A stretch of DNA of 64,000 bases from Streptomyces sp. Act143 (GTDB taxonomy: Bacteria > Actinomycetota > Actinomycetes > Streptomycetales > Streptomycetaceae). Position 1 is the first letter of the stretch; the number at the start of each line of letters is the position of its first letter. Both the position numbers and the translations under genes were made by a program. Location: assembly GCF_003143935.1 (NCBI RefSeq), contig NZ_QFRX01000001.1, positions 3,905,936 through 3,969,935 of the forward strand. Reading direction: 5' to 3'. A model generated the notes under the pieces. The model saw only the letters and a list, made by a program, of their open reading frames with translations. It made no database searches and was not told where the DNA came from. This document shows positions 17,003 through 26,485 of the stretch, one piece after another.

Positions 17003-18198
17003 GCCCCGGATCCTACGGGCGTCGCCGCGCCCGCGGGCACCCGGGCGACCAGGCGGAAGCCGTGCCTGGTCCGGGCCGCCTCCAGCGCGCCGCCCGCCTT
17101 CTCCAGGCGCTCGGTCAGGCCGGTGAGGCCGTTGCCGGGGCCCTTGCCGGAGCCGCCGGAGCCGTTGTCCTCGACGGAGAGTTCCAGCACCGGCCCGTCC
17201 AAAGTCTGGCGGCGCAGGACCTCGATCGTGCAGCGGGTCGCGCCGCTGTGCCGTACGACGTTGGTGACCGCCTCGCGCAGCGACCAGGCGAGGGCGCTCT
17301 CGCTCTCCTCGGGCACCCCGGCGAGGTCGGGTTCGGCGGGCACGTCGGCGATGACGTCGGCCGCCGTCAACGCGACCTGCGCGCCCGCGAGTTCCGCGGA
17401 CAGCCGGGGCCTGCGGTAGCCGGTGACGGCCTCGCGGACGTCCACCAGGGCCTGGCGGCTGACCTGTTCGATGTCGGCGACCTGCTGGGCCGCCTTGTCG
17501 GGGTGGTCCGGCAGCATCCGGCCGGCCAGCTCGCTCTTCAGGGTGATCAGGGAGAGGGAGTGGCCGAGGAGGTCGTGCAGGTCGCGGGCGAGGCGCAGGC
17601 GCTCCTCGTTGGCGGCGAGCTGGGCGACGGTGGCGCGGGCCTTGCGCAACTCCACCGTCGTGCGCACCAGTTGCTTCACGCCCATCATGGAGAAGCCCAG
17701 CAGCAGCACCACCAGGACCAGGCTCCAGTAGTCCGCGCCGACCCGCAGGCCGACCAGGGCCATCGCCACGGTGTTCCCCCCGACCGCCCAGTAGGCGGCC
17801 CGCTGCGGCAGGGTGGCGCCGCACGCGACGGAGACGTACACGAACAGGCCGATCCACTCGCCGCCCAGGGTGAGGCACAGGGTCACGGCGAGGACGCCGA
17901 GCAGGGCGACGAGGACGCCCACGATCGGCTCGGAGAACGGCCGCCCCATGTTCCGGAAGACCAGGGTGAGGTAGACGCCGGTGAAGAACACGAGGGCCAC
18001 CCAGCCGGCGGCCGTCGCGGCGGTGCCGTGGTCCCCGGATTTCAGGTCCTGCACCGGCGAGGCGAGGAAGATCAGCCAGGGCAGGATCCACACGAGCTTG
18101 CGCACCGCCTCGGCCCGGGTGCGGGGCGGCCGGCCCACCCGGACCGAGTGCTCGGCCCGGACGTCGGCGGGCAGCTGGTCGTCCGTCATCGCGCTCAC
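16999..18198 (-). CDS. DesK-like sensor histidine kinase
   Basis: The 399-residue kinase has five or six membrane helices in the first half and a HisKA_3 dimerisation domain with the H-box ARDLHDLLGHSLS (His near residue 203). An ATPase domain follows with LREAVTNVVRHSGA (N-box) and DNGSGGSGKGPGNGLTGLTERL (G-box region, key residues DNGSGG and GNGLTGL). The arrangement resembles DesK-type membrane sensors. GTG 18198 overlaps the permease stop in GTGA; ATG 18189 is an alternative. Confidence 0.92.
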   Translation of the reverse strand: MSAMTDDQLPADVRAEHSVRVGRPPRTRAEAVRKLVWILPWLIFLASPVQDLKSGDHGTAATAAGWVALVFFTGVYLTLVFRNMGRPFSEPIVGVLVALLGVLAVTLCLTLGGEWIGLFVYVSVACGATLPQRAAYWAVGGNTVAMALVGLRVGADYWSLVLVVLLLGFSMMGVKQLVRTTVELRKARATVAQLAANEERLRLARDLHDLLGHSLSLITLKSELAGRMLPDHPDKAAQQVADIEQVSRQALVDVREAVTGYRRPRLSAELAGAQVALTAADVIADVPAEPDLAGVPEESESALAWSLREAVTNVVRHSGATRCTIEVLRRQTLDGPVLELSVEDNGSGGSGKGPGNGLTGLTERLEKAGGALEAARTRHGFRLVARVPAGAATPVGSGA

Positions 18199-18935
18199 GC
18201 CTCCAGCGTGTCCTTCCGGTACAGCCAGGCCGCACCGCCGGTGAACAGGGCGAAGAAGACGGCGAGCACGGCGATGTCCTTGGCCTGCGGGGCCCGGCTC
18301 TGCTCGATCGCCTGCCCGAGGGCAGCGTACGCGTGCGTGGGCACCCACTTGGCGATGTCCTGCAACCAGGAGGGGAAGGTCGTGGTCGGCATCCACAGGC
18401 CGCCGAGGATGGCGAGGCCGAAGTAGGTGATCATCGTGATCGGCCGGACCGCGTCCCCGCTCGCCAGGTACCCGATGGCCACGCCGAGCGCGGCGAAGAC
18501 CAGGCTGCCCGCCCAGATCACGCCGGTGAGGGCGAGCCACTGCCAGGCGTCCAGCCGTACGTCCTTCACGGCCGCGGCGACGACGAAGACCACCACGATC
18601 GACGGCAGGCTCACCACCGCGGCGCTCGCCGTCTTGGCGAGGACATAGCCGCGCCCGGGCAGCGTCGTCAGCCGCAACTGCCGCACCCAGCCGCTCTCCC
18701 GCTCCTTGGCGATGCGCTCGCTGTTGCCCATCAGGACGGCCGTGAGGGCGCCGAAGGAGGCCATGGAGACCATCATGTAGGTCGGCAGGGTCAGGCCCGT
18801 GCCGTCGACCTTCTCCGTGCTGTCGGCGCTGCCCGCGATGAGCAGGAAGAGCAGGGACGGGTAGAGGACGGAGAAGAACAGGAACTTGCGGTTGCGCAGG
18901 GCCCGGTGGAGCTCCAGCTTGATGAGACTGTTCAT
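18195..18935 (-). CDS. ABC-2 type transporter permease
   Basis: This is a 246-residue integral membrane protein with about six helices and the ABC-2 signature region (NSERIAKERESGWVRQLRLTTLP). It overlaps the ATPase gene by ATGA (18932-18935) and the kinase gene by GTGA, so exporter and two-component system are one operon. The exported compound is unknown; such coupled sets often respond to membrane-active agents. Confidence 0.92.
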   Translation of the reverse strand: MNSLIKLELHRALRNRKFLFFSVLYPSLLFLLIAGSADSTEKVDGTGLTLPTYMMVSMASFGALTAVLMGNSERIAKERESGWVRQLRLTTLPGRGYVLAKTASAAVVSLPSIVVVFVVAAAVKDVRLDAWQWLALTGVIWAGSLVFAALGVAIGYLASGDAVRPITMITYFGLAILGGLWMPTTTFPSWLQDIAKWVPTHAYAALGQAIEQSRAPQAKDIAVLAVFFALFTGGAAWLYRKDTLEA

Positions 18936-19837
18936 GACGTACGGGCCTCCTCGGCCTCGGTGATGGCGACGAAGGCCTGCTCCAGACCGAGCCCGGCGAC
19001 TTCGAGGTTGCGGGGGTAGAGGCCGAGGCCGTAGAGGGCGTGGACGGTGGCGTCGGCGTCGGCGGACCGGATGCGGACGGTCGAGCCGGAGACGCTGAGG
19101 TGGGCGAGGAAGGGCAGCTCCCGGAGCGCCTCCGCGTCGATCGGGCCCGCCAGGTCGAAGGAGATGCGCCGGGCGCCCGCCCTGGCCTTGATCTCGGCGG
19201 CCGTGCCGTCGGCCAGCAGCCGCCCCCGGTGCAGCACGAGCACGCGGTCGGCGATGGCGTCGGCCTCTTCGAGGTAGTGGGTGGCGAACAGGACCGTCCG
19301 CCCCTGGTCGGCCTGTTCGCGCATGGTGGCCCAGAAGGCCTGGCGGGTGCTGACGTCCATGCCGGTGGTCGGCTCGTCCAGGACGATCAGGTCGCTGTCC
19401 CCCGCGGTCGCCAGCGCGAAGCGGACGCGCTGGGCCTGGCCGCCGGAGAGCTTGTTGACCTTGCGGTCGGCGATCTGTGTGACGCCCGCGCGGGCGAGCA
19501 CGTCGGAGGGCTGGTACGGCCGCGGATGCAGGTCGCAGGCCAGCCGGACGATCTCGCCGACGGTCACCTCGTCCATCAGCCCGCCGCTCTGCAGCATCGC
19601 GCCCACCCGCCCGGCGACGATCGCCTCGCGCGGGGTGGTGCCGAAGAGCCGGACGCTGCCGCTGTCCGCCTGCTTGAGCCCGAGCAGCAGGTCGAGCGTG
19701 GTCGACTTGCCGGCGCCGTTGGGGCCCAGCAGGGCCACGGTCTCTCCGGGGTGGAGGCTCAGTGTCAGGCCGTCGACGGCCCGGACCTCGCCGTACGCCT
19801 TGCTCACCTGGTCGAATGCGACCGCTGTCGTCGTCAT
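18932..19837 (-). CDS. ABC transporter ATP-binding protein
   Basis: This is a 301-residue ABC ATPase with Walker A (GPNGAGKST, near residue 40), Q-loop, signature LSGGQAQR, Walker B with DEPTTGMD and the switch His in FATHYLEEAD. It heads the operon ATPase-permease-kinase-regulator. The C-terminal 80 residues are typical of DrrA-like exporters. Confidence 0.94.
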   Translation of the reverse strand: MTTTAVAFDQVSKAYGEVRAVDGLTLSLHPGETVALLGPNGAGKSTTLDLLLGLKQADSGSVRLFGTTPREAIVAGRVGAMLQSGGLMDEVTVGEIVRLACDLHPRPYQPSDVLARAGVTQIADRKVNKLSGGQAQRVRFALATAGDSDLIVLDEPTTGMDVSTRQAFWATMREQADQGRTVLFATHYLEEADAIADRVLVLHRGRLLADGTAAEIKARAGARRISFDLAGPIDAEALRELPFLAHLSVSGSTVRIRSADADATVHALYGLGLYPRNLEVAGLGLEQAFVAITEAEEARTS

Positions 19838-19919
19838 GTGATCCAGAGTGGCCGCCGCGGCCCCCTGACCGGCAGTGTCGGCGATCCCGACTCCCGGATG
19901 ACAGATGTCATACGACGAG

Positions 19920-19953
19920 CAGGGGGCACCCGGCGGGTGCCGGGTGCCCCCTG
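19920..19953. terminator. Terminator after the VanW-type gene
   Basis: A perfect 15-bp stem (19920-19934 with 19939-19953) and 4-base loop lie just beyond the stop of the 802-residue protein gene on the minus strand. Confidence 0.85.
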
Positions 19954-19970
19954 GTCAGAGCCTGGTGAGG

Positions 19971-22379
19971 TCAGCTCGGGTCGGTGTCGATGGTGACGAC
20001 GCGCTCGGCCGCCGTCTTGCCGCGCAGCGCCTTGCGCAGGGCCGAGGCGACGTCCTCGGGCAGGACGTCCCGCTTGCCGCTCGCGCCGTTGATCTGCACG
20101 CCGGCGAAGGTGGTGCCGTACGCCGTCTTCAACGCCTTGAGGTCGTAGTAGTCCACGAGCTTGCCGTCGACGGCCTTGAAGCTGAGGATGTCCGGCAACG
20201 ACAGCCGGCCGAACTTGATGGAGTGCGCCGCGTCGGTCTGCACCTGGACGGGGTCGGTCATCGCGGGCTCGGCGATCGACTTCATCACCTCGTCGACCTC
20301 GGCGTTCGAGATCGTCGGCTGCTTGGTCGTGGTCGGGAGCGTGACCGCGCCGGCCGAGCCGGTCTCCACCTGGGTGCGGTACGCCTGCTCGACCGCCGCC
20401 GTCGACTTGGCGACGTCGATGCCCTTGCCGGTCTTGCCGTACACGGCGACGGCCTTGCCGTTCTGGAACTTGATCGTGCCGTCGGTCGCCGAACCGGAGC
20501 TGCCGGAGGCGTCCTCCAGGGCCGCGGTCAGCTTCTCCTCGTCGACCGGCATCTCGGGCTCGACGACCCGTTGGCCGCCGAAGAGCGAGCCGATCACCGA
20601 GACCGGGTTGTAGTCGCTGGTCGCGGCCTTGCTGACGGTGGCCTGCATGTCGAACTGGAGGCCGGCCTGGTCGGGCTGGAGCTGGACCGTCCGGCCGCCC
20701 ACCGACAGCTTCAGCGGCTGGTTCACCTTCTTGTCGAAGGCCGCGTCCAGCTTCTTGACCGCGTCGTCGCGGGTGCCGCCGCCGATGTCGACGCCGAGCA
20801 CCGTGGTGCCCTTGGGCACGTCGGAGTGGTTCATCAGCAGACCCGCGCCGTAGGCGCCGCCGGCGATGACGACCACGCCCACGCCGACCAGGGTCAGCTT
20901 GCTGCGGCCCTTCTTCTTCGTCTTCTTCTTCGAGGACGAGGACGCCGGCACGTTCTGCGCGACGGGCTCGGGCAGCTTCGGAGGCGTGTGCGGCAGCGGT
21001 CCGTCGGTGGCGGCGCCCGGCCCGAACGGGGAGTTCTGGGCGGTGGGCGGCACGACCGGGATGCCGCTGGTGACGGTGTGCCCGGAGACGTTGTCCGGCG
21101 GGGTGCCGTAGCCGGGGGTGCCCGGCTCGGGAGCGGGCTTCTGCGGGGTGAGGATCGCGGTGTCGTCGCTCAGACCGCCGCCGGGGCCGCGACCGGGGGC
21201 ACCCTGCGGGCCGCCGTGGGGGCCGACGCCGGGAGCTCCGGGAGGGGCGCCGACGCCGGGGCCCGCGAGTCCCATGGCGGCAGCGGGCGCACCCGGGCCG
21301 CCGGGGCGGTGCTGCCCACCGGGACCACCGGGACCACCCTGCGGGCCGTTGACCGGCGGGACGACGGGGCCGTCGCCGGTGACCGGGCCGCCGGTCGGAC
21401 CCGCGGGGCCCTGCGGGCCGCCGTAGCCGCCGGGGCCGCTGAAGTCGTTGGGGCCGTTGAAGTCGTTGGCGGGCGGGAAGCGGTGCGAGCCGGTGGAGCT
21501 GTTGAAGTCGTCCGGGGTGCCGGGGAGGCCGCCCTGGGCGCCGTAACCGTTCTGACCGGGATGGACGCCCTGGCCGTTCTGGCCGTGCTGCGCGCCGCCG
21601 TTGTCCGAGAAGTACGGCAGGTCGTCGCGCCGCGGCTCGCCGCCGGGGCGGGTGCCGCCGCCGAGCGGGCCCGCCGCCAGCGCCTCGGTCACGTCGAAGG
21701 AACCCGTGCCGCCGCCATGGCCGGGCGCGACGGGGCCGCCGGTCGCGCCGGGCAGGCCCGCGCCGTTGGTGCCGCCGGAACGGGAGCCGCCGGGCACGCT
21801 CATGGAGCCGACCACACCGCCGGGGCGCCCGGCACCGGGCCGCGCACCGCCGGGGGCACCGCCGGGAGCACCGCCGGCCGGAGCCTCCGGAGCGGCGCCG
21901 GCACCGTTCGGCGCGGACGCCGAACCTCCGGGCAGACCCGCTCCGTTGGTGGCGCCGCCGCCCTGACCGCCCTTGGCGGGGCCGGACTTGCGCGGCGCGA
22001 ACCAGTCGCTCGTCTTCTCCTCGGCGGGCGGAGCCGGTTCGGGGGCAACCTCGGCCGTGCCGTTGCCGGCCGCGCCGTTGGCGACGGGAGCGCTCGGTGC
22101 CGGCGTCTCGGCCGTGGTGTCGCCCGTGGTGCCCTCGGCGTCCGCGACGGGCTTCCGCACGACGACCGGCGGGATCGGCCGCGATCCGGGGATGTTGATC
22201 CGGATACGGGTCGTCAGCGTGGTCTCGGTCTTGCGCTCATCGGACTGCGCGGCCGAACGGCCCGCGCCCGTACCGTCGTCGGAAGCCATGGGGGTCCCGT
22301 AGGGCGGCGTGCCCGACGGGTAGGCGGCTCCGCCGTGCCCGTTGGGCCCGGAGGACGGAGTGTCAGTTTCACGACTCAA
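19971..22379 (-). CDS. Large Gly/Pro-rich membrane protein with VanW/peptidoglycan-binding-4-like domains
   Basis: The 802-residue product has about 460 disordered N-terminal residues, very rich in G, P, N and A with many GGPGG-like units. A basic KKKTKKKGRSK stretch, one membrane helix (LTLVGVGVVVIAGGAYGAGLL) and about 300 extracytoplasmic residues follow. The outer part contains two related units typical of the VanW-associated putative peptidoglycan-binding domain (GVDIGGGTRDDAVKKL; GKGIDVAKSTAAVEQAY). The start is TTG 22379 preceded by GGGAGA. It probably acts in cell-wall organisation; no enzyme motif is seen. Confidence 0.8.
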   Translation of the reverse strand: MSRETDTPSSGPNGHGGAAYPSGTPPYGTPMASDDGTGAGRSAAQSDERKTETTLTTRIRINIPGSRPIPPVVVRKPVADAEGTTGDTTAETPAPSAPVANGAAGNGTAEVAPEPAPPAEEKTSDWFAPRKSGPAKGGQGGGATNGAGLPGGSASAPNGAGAAPEAPAGGAPGGAPGGARPGAGRPGGVVGSMSVPGGSRSGGTNGAGLPGATGGPVAPGHGGGTGSFDVTEALAAGPLGGGTRPGGEPRRDDLPYFSDNGGAQHGQNGQGVHPGQNGYGAQGGLPGTPDDFNSSTGSHRFPPANDFNGPNDFSGPGGYGGPQGPAGPTGGPVTGDGPVVPPVNGPQGGPGGPGGQHRPGGPGAPAAAMGLAGPGVGAPPGAPGVGPHGGPQGAPGRGPGGGLSDDTAILTPQKPAPEPGTPGYGTPPDNVSGHTVTSGIPVVPPTAQNSPFGPGAATDGPLPHTPPKLPEPVAQNVPASSSSKKKTKKKGRSKLTLVGVGVVVIAGGAYGAGLLMNHSDVPKGTTVLGVDIGGGTRDDAVKKLDAAFDKKVNQPLKLSVGGRTVQLQPDQAGLQFDMQATVSKAATSDYNPVSVIGSLFGGQRVVEPEMPVDEEKLTAALEDASGSSGSATDGTIKFQNGKAVAVYGKTGKGIDVAKSTAAVEQAYRTQVETGSAGAVTLPTTTKQPTISNAEVDEVMKSIAEPAMTDPVQVQTDAAHSIKFGRLSLPDILSFKAVDGKLVDYYDLKALKTAYGTTFAGVQINGASGKRDVLPEDVASALRKALRGKTAAERVVTIDTDPS

Positions 22380-22539
22380 GGCAGGTTCTCCCGGTTGGCT
22401 CCACCGCCCGTGTCGACCTCAGTGCTTCGGGCGGCTCGGCGGCGCGCACCACCATACTGGCCACTTCTGGCCCGTATCCCACGACCGCTGGGGAAACCCA
22501 CACGGGACTCGCACGTCCCTGCCGCGGCGAAGTGGTACG

Positions 22540-22950
22540 TCACTTGCCAAGTCGGACGGCGGCGCCGTCCGGTTGCCGCCCCGCGCCGAGCGTGGCGCAG
22601 ATCACAGCAGTAGCCATGCCACCGAGCAGGAAGAGGTACGAGCCGGCTCCCGCGCTGAAGAGGAAGTCGCCCTCCGGGCGGCTGGCGGTGAGCAGGACGA
22701 CGGCGAGCATCCAGCCGCCCGCCGGCGCGACGGCCCCGGCCCGGCCGCCGACGGCCCGCGCGCCGCCGAGGCAGAGCCCGGCCTCGCCCGCGAGCGCGAG
22801 CAGCAGCCCGCCCGGGAACCAGCCGGACTGCACGAGCGATCCGGCGGCCCCGACGACGGCGCCGAGCACGAAGAGGCCCAGGTAGAGGAGGGCGCGTCCG
22901 GCGGAGGGGGCCTTGAGGGGCTGGGCGAGCATCGATCCGCGGTCGTTCAT
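22540..22950 (-). CDS. Small integral membrane protein (DUF6113-like)
   Basis: This is a 136-residue protein with four predicted membrane helices. Its ATG overlaps the mshB stop in ATGA (22947-22950), so it is co-translated with mshB. Function is unknown; it resembles uncharacterised proteins found next to mshB in Streptomyces. Confidence 0.75.
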   Translation of the reverse strand: MNDRGSMLAQPLKAPSAGRALLYLGLFVLGAVVGAAGSLVQSGWFPGGLLLALAGEAGLCLGGARAVGGRAGAVAPAGGWMLAVVLLTASRPEGDFLFSAGAGSYLFLLGGMATAVICATLGAGRQPDGAAVRLGK

Positions 22951-23807
22951 GAGAGGTCCCCGGTGCCGGCGAAGAGGTCGGTCTCCTGATTCCCGGGTAC
23001 CCGCTCCCCCTGGACCAACTCGTAGTACTCGGTGGTGAAGAGGGGCTGCGCGAGGTCGTTGGAGAGGACGAAGTACGGCTCGGCCACGGTGATCTGGGTG
23101 GCGTGCGCGCGCATCGCGGCGGCCTTGGCGGCGGCGTACGCGGTGCCGTCGACCGCGGTGGTGATCCGCTCGTCCTCGACGACGCCCGGCACGTCGTCCA
23201 GGACGCCCTCCTTGGTGAAGGGCAGGCCGGGCAGGTCCTCGTGAAGACGGGCGAAGGCCTGCTCGCCGACCGTGCGCGGGACGCGGTTCCAGTAGATCTT
23301 GGGGATCCGCCAGCCCTGGTCCGCGGCCAGTTCGGCGGCGCGCATGGCGACGCGGTGGGCCTGGATGTGGTCGGGGTGTCCGTAGCCGCCGTTCTCGTCG
23401 TAGGTGACGAGGACGTGCGGACGCACCTCCAGGATCACCCGGACGAGATGGGCCGCCGCCTCGTCGACGTCCGCCTGCCAGAAGCAGGCGGGGTCGTCGT
23501 TGTCGGCGAGGCCCATCATCCCGGAGTCGTGATAGCGGCCCGGACCGCCGAGGAGACGGAAGTCCTCGACGCCGAGTTCGCGCATCGCGGCGGTGAGCTC
23601 GCCGAGGCGGTACTCGCCCAGAGCGGCGCCGGAGAGGTGCTGGAGCTCCGGCGGGATGACCTCGCCGTGCTCACCGAGCGTGCAGGTGACCAGGGTCACC
23701 CGGGCACCCTCGGCGGCATAGCGGGCCATCGTCGCGCCGTTGTTGATCGACTCGTCGTCCGGGTGGGCGTGCACCAGGAGGAGGCGTCGGGCGGATGGTT
23801 CCGTCAT
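22947..23807 (-). CDS. mshB: GlcNAc-Ins deacetylase of mycothiol biosynthesis
   Basis: MshB deacetylates 1-D-myo-inosityl-2-acetamido-2-deoxy-alpha-D-glucopyranoside to give GlcN-Ins in mycothiol synthesis. The 286-residue LmbE-type hydrolase has the zinc motif HAHPDDES near residue 13 and the second metal/His motif GHPDHIQAHR. The context, close to dapC and fdxA, agrees with the mycobacterial order. Confidence 0.93.
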   Translation of the reverse strand: MTEPSARRLLLVHAHPDDESINNGATMARYAAEGARVTLVTCTLGEHGEVIPPELQHLSGAALGEYRLGELTAAMRELGVEDFRLLGGPGRYHDSGMMGLADNDDPACFWQADVDEAAAHLVRVILEVRPHVLVTYDENGGYGHPDHIQAHRVAMRAAELAADQGWRIPKIYWNRVPRTVGEQAFARLHEDLPGLPFTKEGVLDDVPGVVEDERITTAVDGTAYAAAKAAAMRAHATQITVAEPYFVLSNDLAQPLFTTEYYELVQGERVPGNQETDLFAGTGDLS

Positions 23808-23838
23808 GGGACCACCCTAAAGGCGACCTCGGGAAGGG

Positions 23839-24033
23839 TCAGAACTTGATGCTGCCGATCATCCCCGCGATGTTCGTCGTCAGCTCGCTGATCGTCGGCG
23901 CCATGGTCGAAGAGGCCAGGTAGAAGCCGAGCAGCATGCAGACGATCGCGTGTCCGGCCTTCAGTCCTGACTTCTTGATCAGCAGGAAGACGATGATCGC
24001 CAGCAGCACCACCGCCGAAATCGAGAGTGCCAC
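23839..24033 (-). CDS. Small two-helix membrane protein
   Basis: This is a 64-residue protein with an N-terminal helix (ISAVVLLAIIVFLLI), a short KKSGLKAGH loop and a second hydrophobic helix, ending MIGSIKF. The GTG 24033 start has GGAGGTG eight bases upstream. It is unrecognised; conservation in Streptomyces is likely but the function is unknown. Confidence 0.7.
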   Translation of the reverse strand: MALSISAVVLLAIIVFLLIKKSGLKAGHAIVCMLLGFYLASSTMAPTISELTTNIAGMIGSIKF

Positions 24034-24211
24034 GGCGGCTCACCTCCAAAGATCCCAAGAGCGCGGGGGGTTCGGACCAGGGGGGCAGATAAATCCATAC
24101 GACAGCCAGCAGGTTCATACCCACTATGCGCTAGTGATCATAACTATCCGTACTCGCGCATCGGTCGGCGCACGGACGCACAAGGGGGCGTATGGCCAAT
24201 ATGGTCGAGGC

Positions 24212-26326
24212 ATGACGACGACGTCCGACTCCTTCCCTCGCCGGCACGCCCGCACCCAGCGCTTCACCCTCGGCGCGCCGCGCGCGTTCACCGTGGCTCC
24301 CGACGGTTCCCGTGTCGTGTTCCTGCGCTCGTCCTCCGGTACGGACCGGGCGAGTTCGCTGTGGGTGCTCGATCCCGTGGACGGCGGGGAGCGCGTGGCG
24401 GCCGACCCGCGCGCCCTGCTCGGCGGGGCCACGGAGGATCTGTCGCCCGAGGAGCGGGCGCGGCGCGAACGCAGCCGTGAGGGCGGTGCCGGAATCGTCG
24501 GCTATGCCACCGACGCGGCGGTGGAGTTGGCGTCTTTTGCCTTGTCAGGGCGGCTGTTCACGGCAGAGCTGCGGGCCGGTACGGCGACCGAACTCCGGGT
24601 GCCCGGGCCGGTGATCGACCCACGCCCCTCCCCCGACGGCCGGTTCGTGGCGTACGTCGCCCAGGGCGCCCTGCGGGTCGTCGGGGCCGCGGGTGAGGAC
24701 GACCGGGCGCTGGCGGCGCCGGAGTCGGAGCACATCACCTACGGTCTCGCCGAGTTCATCGCGGCCGAGGAGATGGGCCGGTCGCGGGGATTCTGGTGGT
24801 CGCCGGAGTCGGACCGGCTGCTGGTGGCGCGGGCGGACGACACGCCGGTGCGGCGCTGGTGGATCTCCGACCCCGCGCATCCGGAACGTGATCCACAGCA
24901 CGTCCCGTACCCGGCGGCGGGGACGGCGAACGCGGAGGTACGGCTGTACGCGATCGGGCTCGACGGCACCCGCACGGAGGTGACGTGGGACCGCTCCCGC
25001 TACCCGTATCTGGCGCATGTGCACTGGTCAGCGGCGGGTGCGCCGCTGCTGCTCGTACAGGCGCGTGACCAGCGCAGTCAGCTGTTCCTGGCCGTGGACA
25101 CGGCGTCGGGGACGACCCGGATGGTGCACGCGGACGAAGATCCAGTTTGGCTTGATCTTTTCCCCGGGGTGCCCTGCTGGAGCCCGTCCGGGCGGCTGGT
25201 CCGGATCGTGGACGAGGGCGGCGCGCGGGTTCTCGCGGTGGGCGAACGTCCGCTGACGGGGCCGCAGTTGCACGTCCGTGCGGCGCTGGACGTGTCGGAC
25301 GACGACGTCCTGGTCTCGGCGTCGGCCGGGGAGCGGGCGGCGGCGCCGGAGACCGGCGAGGTGCATGTGTACCGGGTGAACGAGCTCGGTGTGGAGCGCG
25401 TGTCGCAGGAGCCGGGGGTGCACTCGGCGGTGCGGGCCGGGAACGTGACGGTGCTGGTCTCGGCGACGCCGGGGCGGGCCGGGTCGTCGGCGCAGGTGCT
25501 GCGGGACGGGAAGCCGACGGCGACGATCGCCTCGTACGCCGAAGATCCTGGTATGTCCCCGCGCGTGACGCTGACCGAGGGGGGCGCACGGCGTATCCCG
25601 TGCGCCGTGCTGTTGCCTCGGAACCACCAAGGGGATGGTCGTCTTCCGGTTTTGCTCGATCCCTACGGGGGACCGCACGGCCCGCGTGTCCTGGCGGCGC
25701 ACAACGCGCACCTCACCAGCCAGTGGTTCGCCGACCAGGGTTTCGCGGTGGTGGTCGCGGACGGCCGGGGCACGCCGGGCCGCTCGCCGGCGTGGGAGAA
25801 GGCGATCCACGACGACTTCACGGTGTCCCTGGACGACCAGGTGGAGGCGGTGCGGGACCTGGCGCAGCGGTACCCGCTGGACCTGGACCGGGTGGCGATC
25901 CGCGGCTGGTCGTACGGCGGCTGGCTGGCCGGCCTCGGGGTCCTGCGCCGCCCGGACGTCTTCCACGCGGGGATCGCGGGCGCCCCGGTGACGGACTGGC
26001 GGCTCTACGACACCCACTACACGGAGCGGTACCTCGGCGACCCGGCGGCGTCCCCGGAGACGTACGCGCACAGCTCCCTGGTGACGGACGACGGCCTGTC
26101 CGCCCCCGCCGAGCCGCACCGTCCGCTGATGATCGTGCACGGCACCGCCGACGACAACGTGGTCTTCGCCCACGCCCTGCGCCTGTCCTCGGCCCTCCTC
26201 GCCGCGGGACGCCCGCACGAGGTGCTGCCGCTGTCCGGGGTGACCCACATGACCCCGCAGGAACAGGTCGCGGAGAACCTGCTGCTGCTCCAGGTGGACT
26301 TCCTGAAGCGGTCGCTGGGGCTGTAG
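24212..26326 (+). CDS. S9-family prolyl oligopeptidase / dipeptidyl peptidase
   Basis: This is a 704-residue serine peptidase with an N-terminal DPP IV-like beta-propeller and a C-terminal alpha/beta-hydrolase domain. The nucleophile is in GWSYGG (Ser about residue 567), the Asp in HGTADDNV and the His in VTHMTP. No signal peptide is visible, so it is probably cytoplasmic and processes short peptides. ATG 24212 has GAGG close upstream. It ends the conserved core block. Confidence 0.92.
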   Translation: MTTTSDSFPRRHARTQRFTLGAPRAFTVAPDGSRVVFLRSSSGTDRASSLWVLDPVDGGERVAADPRALLGGATEDLSPEERARRERSREGGAGIVGYATDAAVELASFALSGRLFTAELRAGTATELRVPGPVIDPRPSPDGRFVAYVAQGALRVVGAAGEDDRALAAPESEHITYGLAEFIAAEEMGRSRGFWWSPESDRLLVARADDTPVRRWWISDPAHPERDPQHVPYPAAGTANAEVRLYAIGLDGTRTEVTWDRSRYPYLAHVHWSAAGAPLLLVQARDQRSQLFLAVDTASGTTRMVHADEDPVWLDLFPGVPCWSPSGRLVRIVDEGGARVLAVGERPLTGPQLHVRAALDVSDDDVLVSASAGERAAAPETGEVHVYRVNELGVERVSQEPGVHSAVRAGNVTVLVSATPGRAGSSAQVLRDGKPTATIASYAEDPGMSPRVTLTEGGARRIPCAVLLPRNHQGDGRLPVLLDPYGGPHGPRVLAAHNAHLTSQWFADQGFAVVVADGRGTPGRSPAWEKAIHDDFTVSLDDQVEAVRDLAQRYPLDLDRVAIRGWSYGGWLAGLGVLRRPDVFHAGIAGAPVTDWRLYDTHYTERYLGDPAASPETYAHSSLVTDDGLSAPAEPHRPLMIVHGTADDNVVFAHALRLSSALLAAGRPHEVLPLSGVTHMTPQEQVAENLLLLQVDFLKRSLGL

Positions 26327-26342
26327 GGGGCGCGGAGACGGC

Positions 26343-26378
26343 AACGGACCGGGGTGACATGGCGTACCCCGGTCCGTT
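26343..26378. terminator. Terminator after the S9 peptidase
   Basis: A perfect 13-bp stem (26343-26355 with 26366-26378) and 10-base loop are followed by TTTA-like sequence. It lies just past the stop of the S9 peptidase and also suits the convergent ABC remnant. Confidence 0.85.
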
Positions 26379-26485
26379 TACGGCACCCGCACGGCCGTAC
26401 GTCGTTCAGACTGACGCGTCCGTATATCGGGATCGGGTCAGTCAAGTTGCCTGCGTGTTAACGCGGTTGATGAGTGTTTGTGTGC

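Noticed and set aside
19905..22613. 902-codon plus-strand frame opposite the VanW-type gene
   Set aside because: Low-complexity antisense shadow; the minus-strand reading has domains, a ribosome site and a terminator.
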